From: Acidovorax sp.
GTDB taxonomy: Bacteria; Pseudomonadota; Gammaproteobacteria; Burkholderiales; Burkholderiaceae_C
DNA: 5,515 bases
Reading direction: 5' to 3'
NCBI GenBank assembly: GCA_030150585.1
Contig: JASLFM010000361.1
Location: 1 to 5,515, forward strand
Shown one piece after another: positions 1 to 4,762 of this stretch (its first letter is position 1; each line of letters starts with the position of its first letter). A program made the position numbers and the translations under genes. The notes under the pieces were generated by a model. The model saw only the letters and a program-made list of their open reading frames with translations. It did not search any database and was not told where the DNA came from.

Positions 1-46
1 CGATCCGGCGCCCGCGCCGGTCGGCGATCAACGTTCGGACGACAAG

Positions 47-51
47 AAAGG
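47..51 (+). promoter_or_regulatory. Ribosome binding site of the dehydrogenase gene
   Basis: An AAAGG stretch lies 7 bases before the ATG at 59 and only 4 bases before the in-frame GTG at 56. The spacing therefore favours ATG 59. The protein from that ATG begins MKRIGMVGIG, which is how members of this family normally begin, with the first beta strand of the Rossmann fold almost at the N-terminus. Confidence 0.6.
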
Positions 52-58
52 CAGCGTG

Positions 59-934
59 ATGAAGAGAATCGGCATGGTGGGCATCGGGCTCATGGGCCAC
101 GGGATCGCGAGCAACGTGGCCAAGCGCGGCTACGAGCTCGGCGTGTTCGAGCATCCGGGCAACCAGCCGCTCGACGACCTGAAGGCGGCCGGCGCGATCG
201 GCTTCACGAGCCTCAAGGCGCTGGCAGCGCGCTCCGACGCGATCATCCTGGTGCTGACCGGATCGCCGCAGGTCGAGGCGGTGCTGTTCGATGCGGACGG
301 CATCCTCGCCGGCCTGCGCGAAGGCGCGGTGGTGATCGATTGCTCGACCGCGATCCCGTCCTCCAGCGTGCGCGTCGCGAAGGCGGTCCAGGCCGCCGGC
401 GGGCGCTTCCTCGATTGCCCGATGACCCGTACGCCGAAGGAAGCGGCCGAAGGCCGGCTGAACCTGCTGGTCGGCGGCGATGCGAAGCTGCTGGAGGAAT
501 GCCGGCCGCTGCTCAGCTGCTTCGCCGAGAACATCGCGCACGTCGGCCCGATCGGCGCCGGCCACAGCATGAAGCTGCTGCACAACTACGTGTCGCTGGG
601 CATGGTGAGCCTGCTGTCTGAAGCAGCCGCCTGCGCGGCGCGCAACGGCGTCGCGCCCGATGCCTTCGTCGACGTGCTGGCCAAGGGCGGCGGCGGCGGC
701 ATCGCGCTGGAGCGGCTCAAGCCCTACCTGCTGGCGCACGACCCTTCAGGCCTGCGGTTCTTCATGTCGAACGCACAGAAGGACCTGGGCTACTACACCA
801 CCATGGCCGCGGATGGAGGCGCCGCGCATGCAATCGCAGATGGGGTGCTGACGACGTATGAGCGGGCGGTGCGCGAAGGCGGGGCGCAGGCGCTGGTGCC
901 GGAGTTGGTGGGGGTGTTGGCGCGCGGGAGCTGA
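59..934 (+). CDS. NAD(P)-dependent oxidoreductase, 3-hydroxyisobutyrate dehydrogenase family
   Basis: This 291-residue protein has the usual length of the beta-hydroxyacid dehydrogenase family, which oxidises short 3-hydroxy acids (or reduces the semialdehydes) with NAD(P) in the cytoplasm. The N-terminal Rossmann domain carries the dinucleotide motif G8-x-G10-xx-G13. Beta strand 2 ends at Glu31, an acidic residue that would favour NAD over NADP (inference). The helical C-terminal domain starts near residue 165 and carries the family catalytic motif as GAGHSMKLLHN, with the presumed catalytic Lys172 and Asn176. The substrate loop is unusual: where most members have D-x-P-V-S-G-G, this one reads DCPMTRTPKEAAEG (119-132), so the Ser-Gly-Gly is Thr-Arg-Thr. 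The substrate is therefore not assigned; hydroxyisobutyrate, tartronate semialdehyde and threonate-type acids are all possible. An IclR regulator on the other strand further right may control it. Family call is firm, substrate is not. Confidence 0.93.
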   Translation: MKRIGMVGIGLMGHGIASNVAKRGYELGVFEHPGNQPLDDLKAAGAIGFTSLKALAARSDAIILVLTGSPQVEAVLFDADGILAGLREGAVVIDCSTAIPSSSVRVAKAVQAAGGRFLDCPMTRTPKEAAEGRLNLLVGGDAKLLEECRPLLSCFAENIAHVGPIGAGHSMKLLHNYVSLGMVSLLSEAAACAARNGVAPDAFVDVLAKGGGGGIALERLKPYLLAHDPSGLRFFMSNAQKDLGYYTTMAADGGAAHAIADGVLTTYERAVREGGAQALVPELVGVLARGS

Positions 935-1250
935 AACCGGGTTCGTGTTGCGAGAGTGAGCGGTAGGCCGTTTTCGACCCGTTGTGATCACTGGGCCTGA
1001 CGCCTCGAACTTCCGCTGTGCAGCGATTGCTGCTGGTCATGCCTGCAAGTCGAAGCACCGGTTTCAGCCAGATAGCTGTCATCCCGAGAGTTGCGGTAGC
1101 AACGGAGGTTGCGACGCACATCGAAAAAGGGCTTCGCAATCGGTGGGCGAAGAACTCCAGAAAACAGAGGGAATGTGATTGTCGGAGCTGTGCGTGCTCT
1201 GCACCTTGTGCCCGCTCGCCGTTGAGATGGGTCGCGCACGTACGACTGCG
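935..1250. other. Intergenic region without a recognisable gene
   Basis: No reading frame in this 316-base stretch looks like a real protein: the possible ORFs are short, lack good ribosome binding sites or show no family features. It holds small inverted repeats. GTTGC (1090-1094), GCAAC (1099-1103) and GTTGC (1108-1112) are evenly spaced by 4 bases, so two hairpins are mutually exclusive. CTTCGC (1132-1137) can pair with GCGAAG (1147-1152). No clear T-tract terminator follows the dehydrogenase; a weak pairing of CGGGT (938-942) with ACCCG (977-981) is the best seen. The region may be decayed or dispersed-repeat DNA. Confidence 0.5.
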
Positions 1251-1251
1251 T

Positions 1252-1257
1252 TAAAAT
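1252..1257 (+). promoter_or_regulatory. Candidate promoter -10 box of the glycine riboswitch transcript
   Basis: TAAAAT matches the sigma-70 -10 consensus at 5 of 6 positions. It would start transcription near 1264-1265, exactly where the paired region of the riboswitch begins (GTTTT at 1265-1269). That fit is the main support. No good -35 box lies 16-18 bases upstream; TTGAGA at 1222-1227 is 24 bases away, which is too far. The promoter may be weak or depend on an activator. Confidence 0.45.
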
Positions 1258-1264
1258 GCTAATC

Positions 1265-1451
1265 GTTTTGCGGGAGAGAGGGGCGCCTTGCGCCTCCGCC
1301 GAAGGCGCAAGCTCCCATCATCGCTCAGGCATACAGGACCGCAAAACCATTTCGCCGACTGGAGAGATGCCAAACGCCGCACTTTGCGCGTTGATGGCAC
1401 ACCGAAGCGGCAGACTGCGCACGCAGCCGAAACTCTCAGGTAAAAGGACAG
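1265..1451 (+). promoter_or_regulatory. Tandem glycine riboswitch (two aptamers)
   Basis: This leader RNA binds glycine and controls the genes downstream. Aptamer I spans about 1265-1347. Its P1 helix is 9 perfect base pairs (1265-1273 with 1339-1347), followed by GGAGAG (1273-1278), a GC-rich hairpin (1280-1286 with 1290-1296), the CCGAAGGCGCAAG core (1299-1311) and CTCAGGC...AGGACCG. Aptamer II spans about 1359-1451. It has GGAGAG (1361-1366), a long arm pairing TGCCA (1368-1372) with TGGCA (1395-1399) and AACGC (1373-1377) with GCGTT (1388-1392), the CACCGAAG core (1400-1407), a CGGC/GCCG arm (1408-1429), and the near-invariant AAACTCTCAGG followed by AAAAGGACAG (1442-1451). GAGAG (1362-1366) pairs with CTCTC (1433-1437). 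The short linker between aptamers is typical of cooperative tandem glycine switches. The downstream gene is a proposed glycine transporter, which agrees with the ligand. Confidence 0.95.
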
Positions 1452-1532
1452 GGGGAGAGGCGCATCAGGGCCCGCGACACCGCGCGCCCTGCCTCCGAGG
1501 TGTCTCCCCCATATGTTTCCGTTCTTTTCTTT
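1451..1532 (+). terminator. Probable riboswitch expression platform: GC-rich hairpin and U-rich tail
   Basis: Directly after aptamer II, GGGGGAGA (1451-1458) can pair with TCTCCCCC (1503-1510) in 8 base pairs, enclosing a second stem of CAGGGC (1466-1471) with GCCCTG (1486-1491). A T-rich run follows (1516-1532, mostly T and C), though ATATG separates it from the stem, so it is not a textbook terminator. The GAGAG at 1455-1459 copies the GAGAG of aptamer II and could instead pair with CTCTC (1433-1437). This would give two exclusive states: aptamer intact with hairpin formed, or aptamer opened with hairpin broken. Read that way, glycine would favour termination (an OFF switch). The direction is inference. 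No Shine-Dalgarno sequence is seen inside the hairpin, so transcriptional control is more likely than masking of a ribosome site. Confidence 0.6.
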
Positions 1533-1565
1533 ATCGCTCATCGAACGGCCGGTTTCTGTTAGTCA

Positions 1566-2189
1566 GTGGCCAGCGTGCTGAGCATCATTTATCTGGTGGC
1601 GATCGTCGCCGAGGCCATGTCGGGCGCCCTCGCGGCCGGCCGCCGCAATATGGACATGTTCGGTGTCGCCGTGATCGCCTTTGTCACGGCGCTCGGTGGC
1701 GGAACCGTGCGCGACCTGATCCTGGGCCACTTTCCCATCGGCTGGACCCAGCACCCGGAATACATCTACCTGGTGATTTCTGCGGGACTGCTGACCACGC
1801 TGGTGGCATCGCACATGCACCATTTGAAGCGGGTTTTTCTGGTGCTCGACGCCATGGGATTGATCGCGTTCTCATTGATCGGCTGCAATGTGGCGCGCGA
1901 AATGGACTACCCGTTTCCCGTGATCGTCATGTCCGGAATGATCACTGGCATTTGTGGCGGCGTAGTTCGCGACGTCCTGTGCAACCAGGTGCCCGTGGTG
2001 TTTAGGCGCGAGCTGTATGCGGTCGTCTCGCTGATCGTATGCAGCCTCTTTCTGGGCCTGCTTGAGCTGGGGATCAATGTCGGCCTGAGCACGGCCATCA
2101 GTTTTGGTGTTGGCCTGGCGCTGCGTCTGCTGGCGATCGGGCATGGCTGGAAGCTGCCCACGTTTTCTTTTCAGAAGCGCTGGCAATAG
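1566..2189 (+). CDS. yicG: YicG-type UPF0126/TRIC-family membrane protein, putative glycine transporter
   Basis: A 207-residue, strongly hydrophobic inner-membrane protein of the family known as UPF0126, TRIC-like or glycine transporter. It resembles E. coli YicG along its whole length (shared stretches such as AEAM-x-GALAAGRR at 16-27, GH-x-P-x-GW at 54-60 and HPEY at 63-66). It has two homologous halves, each with a signature: GGGTVRD (44-50) and GGVVRD (131-136). About seven membrane helices are expected, as in bacterial TRIC proteins, which are trimeric. The C-terminus keeps the family's RLLAI...LP-x-F end (187-200). The glycine riboswitch upstream supports a role in glycine movement, import or export. 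The start is uncertain: a TAG at 1560-1562 blocks upstream extension, and GTG 1566 or GTG 1575 are both possible. Neither has a visible Shine-Dalgarno sequence; GTG 1575 gives an N-terminus closer in length to E. coli YicG. Potassium channel activity, known for some relatives, is an alternative. Confidence 0.9.
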   Translation: MASVLSIIYLVAIVAEAMSGALAAGRRNMDMFGVAVIAFVTALGGGTVRDLILGHFPIGWTQHPEYIYLVISAGLLTTLVASHMHHLKRVFLVLDAMGLIAFSLIGCNVAREMDYPFPVIVMSGMITGICGGVVRDVLCNQVPVVFRRELYAVVSLIVCSLFLGLLELGINVGLSTAISFGVGLALRLLAIGHGWKLPTFSFQKRWQ

Positions 2190-2255
2190 CGCTGTGCGCA
2201 GGCTCCCCGGCTGAACGCGAACCACCATCGCTGATCTACTGCCCCAAAACACCCT

Positions 2256-4580
2256 ATGCATAGCAATACGCCCCCCGCAGAATCCCGTTCGATATTGCCG
2301 TTTATTGCCAGCTTGGTGATCGGCTTGTCCGTCGGTGCAGCTGTCGGTGCGACATTCGGCCTTTACGTGCTGTGGCAGAACTTGCCCGCGATCGACCACC
2401 TGGCCGACTATGACCCCAAACTGCCGATGCGGATCTATGCCAGGGATGGCAGTCTGCTCGCCGAGTATGGTGAAGAGCGACGCGAATTCGTGCCGATCGA
2501 GCACATCCCACAGAAATTGCGGCAAGCGTTGCTGGCAATTGAGGATGCCCAGTTTTACGAGCATGGCGCAGTGGACTTCTCAGGCCTGGCGCGCTCGGCA
2601 TTGCGCAATCTCATGGCTGGAGAGCATGCCCAGGGCGGTAGCACCATCACGATGCAAGTCGCACGCGTTTTCTTCCTGAATCGGGAAAAAACCTACAGCC
2701 GCAAGATCAGGGAGATCCTGCTGGCCTACAAGATCGAATCGATCTACAGCAAGGACAAGATTCTTGAGCTGTACATGAACCAGGTCTATCTGGGAGAGCG
2801 TGCCTACGGATTTGCTGCGGCCGCATCGATCTATTTTGACAAGACGCTCGATCAGCTGAGTGTCGCCGAAGCGGCCATGCTGGCCGGATTGCCGAAAGCC
2901 CCTTCGGCATACAACCCTGTCGCCAACCGCGAGCGCGCCGTCGTCCGCCAGCAGCACATCCTCCACCGCATGTGGGAGCTTGGGTACCTGGACGAACGTT
3001 CCTATGCAGCGGCCCGCACTGAAGTATTGGTCTTGAGGCCCCGCTCCCATTCCATCGTCCCCAGCGCCGCGTATGCCGTCGAACAGGCGCGACAGATGAT
3101 GGTCGCGCAATTTGGAGACGACGCCTATTCGATGGGGTTGGACGTGAAGACCACGATCAGTCTGCCCGAACAGCAGGCCGCCTCGCACGCATTGCGCAGG
3201 GGCCTCGTGGATGCACAGGGCATGCGTGGCTATGCCGGGCCGGAAGGACATGTTCGCGCGCCGATCCATGCAGGCGATCTGCCAGCCATAAGGACGGCGC
3301 TCGCACCCTACCGCGACAGTGGTGCGTTGCGCGCAGCCATCGTGCTGGAGGCCTCGGGCACGGCTTGCATCGTGGCGGCCTTGCGCGACGGCACGCAGAT
3401 CCAGATCCCGCACAAAACGCTGACCGCCAGCGCCAGCCGTGCGCTCAAGCCGGATGCGCCAGCACGCACACGCATCGGGCCGGGCGCCGTGGTCCGCGTG
3501 GTGGCCGATGCGCAGAAGCGGTGGCGCTTGAGCCAGCTGCCAAAGATGGAGGGCGCCCTCGTGTCGATCGATGCAGAGTCAGGGGAGATTCTGGCGTTGA
3601 CCGGTGGCTTTGACTTCCGATTCAATAATTTCGACCACGCGGTGCAGGCGGTGCGTCAGCCTGGCTCGACCTTCAAGCCTTTCGTCTTTTCTGCGGCACT
3701 GGAAAAAGGCTACTTTCCTGGCACCCTGGTCGATGACACCCAGCGGGTGGTCATCCCCCCGGCACGGGGTCAGAAAGCCTGGAGCCCTCGCAATTACGGC
3801 GACAACTATGAAGGCTTTATTTCGGCCCGCCGCGGCTTGGTGCGCTCAAAGAATGTAGTTGCAGTCAACCTGATGCAGGCCGCGGGCGCGGATTATGTGC
3901 AGCAGTTCGCCTCCCGTTTCGGCTTTCTTCCGGAGCTCAATCCCCCCAGACTGCCGCTCGCTTTGGGAGCGGGAGCGATCACGCCCTTGCAGCTGACGCA
4001 GGCCTATGCCGTGTTTGCCAATGGCGGTGCATTGGTCGAGCCAAGGTTGGTCAGCAAAGTGAGCGAACGCAATGGCCATGTGCTGTATGAAGCGAGCACC
4101 GAGTCCCCCCGCAGGCAGGCGATTTCGGAGCGCAATGCCTATGTGATGGACAGCATGTTGCGTGATGTGGTCCAGCATGGAACCGGTCGACGCGCGGCAC
4201 AGCTCGGCCGCAAAGATCTGGCGGGCAAGACGGGAACCTCCAACGATGCGCGGGATGTGTGGTTCGCCGGTTACTCATCGGGAATAGCCTCTGTGGTCTG
4301 GATGGGGTACGACCAGCCCCGCAGCCTGGGCAATGCCACGGGAGGCCTTCTGGCCTTGCCGGTCTGGACCGATTACATGAAGGTAGCCATCGCCGACCGG
4401 CCCGAGGTGGAACGCAGTGAGCCCGAGAACCTGGCTCGCGTGGGTGGCGATTTTGTATACCCGGAATATCTCGCGCAAAGTTGTGTCGATGACCAGAATC
4501 CGTTTGTTCAAGGTCCTTTTGAGTGCCAACGCATCGTCGACACTCTACAGACCAGCGACTTTGCTTCAAAGGATGGCTGA
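2256..4580 (+). CDS. mrcA: Penicillin-binding protein 1A, bifunctional peptidoglycan glycosyltransferase/transpeptidase
   Basis: A complete 774-residue class A PBP, which polymerises lipid II into glycan strands and cross-links peptides in the periplasm. An N-terminal anchor (about 13-40) is followed by a GT51 glycosyltransferase domain (about 55-225): EDAQFYEH with presumed catalytic Glu96, GGSTITMQVAR (127-137), RK-xx-E (149-153), ELYMNQVYLG with second Glu171, and AMLAGLPKAPSAYNP (207-221). A linker with an OB-like domain (about 300-430) separates it from the transpeptidase (about 433-705), with nucleophile Ser471 in STFK, SKN at 531-533 and KTGT at 658-661. The length is a little under the roughly 800-850 of typical PBP1A proteins. 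Motifs I and II carry unusual substitutions (see findings). ATG 2256 is the only sensible start but lacks a Shine-Dalgarno sequence. The gene follows yicG by 66 bases with no terminator seen, so cotranscription is likely. The neighbourhood is not the pilMNOPQ region where the housekeeping copy often sits, so it may be a second copy (inference). Confidence 0.95.
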   Translation: MHSNTPPAESRSILPFIASLVIGLSVGAAVGATFGLYVLWQNLPAIDHLADYDPKLPMRIYARDGSLLAEYGEERREFVPIEHIPQKLRQALLAIEDAQFYEHGAVDFSGLARSALRNLMAGEHAQGGSTITMQVARVFFLNREKTYSRKIREILLAYKIESIYSKDKILELYMNQVYLGERAYGFAAAASIYFDKTLDQLSVAEAAMLAGLPKAPSAYNPVANRERAVVRQQHILHRMWELGYLDERSYAAARTEVLVLRPRSHSIVPSAAYAVEQARQMMVAQFGDDAYSMGLDVKTTISLPEQQAASHALRRGLVDAQGMRGYAGPEGHVRAPIHAGDLPAIRTALAPYRDSGALRAAIVLEASGTACIVAALRDGTQIQIPHKTLTASASRALKPDAPARTRIGPGAVVRVVADAQKRWRLSQLPKMEGALVSIDAESGEILALTGGFDFRFNNFDHAVQAVRQPGSTFKPFVFSAALEKGYFPGTLVDDTQRVVIPPARGQKAWSPRNYGDNYEGFISARRGLVRSKNVVAVNLMQAAGADYVQQFASRFGFLPELNPPRLPLALGAGAITPLQLTQAYAVFANGGALVEPRLVSKVSERNGHVLYEASTESPRRQAISERNAYVMDSMLRDVVQHGTGRRAAQLGRKDLAGKTGTSNDARDVWFAGYSSGIASVVWMGYDQPRSLGNATGGLLALPVWTDYMKVAIADRPEVERSEPENLARVGGDFVYPEYLAQSCVDDQNPFVQGPFECQRIVDTLQTSDFASKDG

Positions 4581-4583
4581 GCA

Positions 4584-4676
4584 ATGGCGAACTCAGTCAG
4601 TCTCTGGTTTGACTGGGCAGGAGTTGGTCGGTACACAAAGTGGGGAATGACAGGTTTCTGCAAGAGCCGCCATTGA
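4584..4676 (+). CDS. Possible 30-residue small protein following the PBP1A gene
   Basis: An ATG lies 3 bases after the PBP1A stop and opens a frame of 30 codons ending in TGA. An AAAGGA (4568-4573) sits 10 bases before it, the best ribosome binding site in this part of the window, located inside the last codons of the PBP1A gene. The peptide begins MANSVSLWFDWAGVGRY and contains three tryptophans and one cysteine; it has no clear membrane helix. I recognise no family. It could be a real translationally coupled small protein, the remnant of a longer gene, or chance. A hairpin (4592-4617) lies inside its frame. Confidence 0.25.
   Translation: MANSVSLWFDWAGVGRYTKWGMTGFCKSRH
4592..4617. repeat. 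Hairpin just downstream of the PBP1A gene
   Basis: CAGTCA (4594-4599) pairs with TGACTG (4610-4615), extended by one wobble and one further pair, with a 10-base loop. No T-run follows on the plus strand, so it is not a canonical intrinsic terminator, but it could stop or stabilise the end of the riboswitch-yicG-PBP1A transcript. Confidence 0.35.
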
Positions 4677-4690
4677 TAAAGCGATCCTGA

Positions 4691-4717
4691 ATGACAGCAA
4701 CCAGCGGAAGCTGTCAT
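4691..4717. repeat. Perfect 8-bp inverted repeat between the convergent genes
   Basis: ATGACAGC (4691-4698) and GCTGTCAT (4710-4717) form a perfect 8-bp stem with an 11-base loop. It stands between the end of the PBP1A gene and the end of the IclR gene, where a bidirectional terminator would be expected. Neither side has a strong T-tract, only CTTTATC a little further on the minus strand, so a terminator role is possible but weakly supported. A regulator-binding site is the alternative. Confidence 0.4.
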
Positions 4718-4762
4718 ACATGCTTCTGAGCCAAAGGTCAGATCCTGGCCGGTATCCGCCCC

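Noticed and set aside
762..1139. Minus-strand open frame of 125 codons reaching into the 935-1250 gap
   Set aside because: It overlaps the conserved C-terminus of the dehydrogenase, has a low-complexity Pro/Ala-rich end and no ribosome binding site that I could see.
1175..1225. 17-codon GTG frame after AGAGGGA as a leader peptide
   Set aside because: The purine run is only 2 bases from the GTG, and the frame ends before the promoter candidate, so it would not be on the riboswitch transcript.
1222..1227. TTGAGA as the -35 box for the -10 at 1252-1257
   Set aside because: The spacer would be 24 bases, well beyond the 16-18 used by sigma-70 promoters.
1256..2005. Long plus-strand open frame of 249 codons across the riboswitch and yicG
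   Set aside because: It runs through the structured riboswitch and overlaps yicG in another frame; its product is Arg- and His-rich without family features. It is an out-of-frame shadow.
2580..3413. Minus-strand open frame of 277 codons inside the PBP1A gene
   Set aside because: It is antisense to a clear GT51 domain, and its product resembles no family; GC-rich coding sequence often leaves the opposite strand open.
4736..4750. GGTCAG/CTGGCC hairpin as terminator of the IclR gene
   Set aside because: On the minus strand the central pair becomes an A-C mismatch, and only three Ts follow, so support is too weak.
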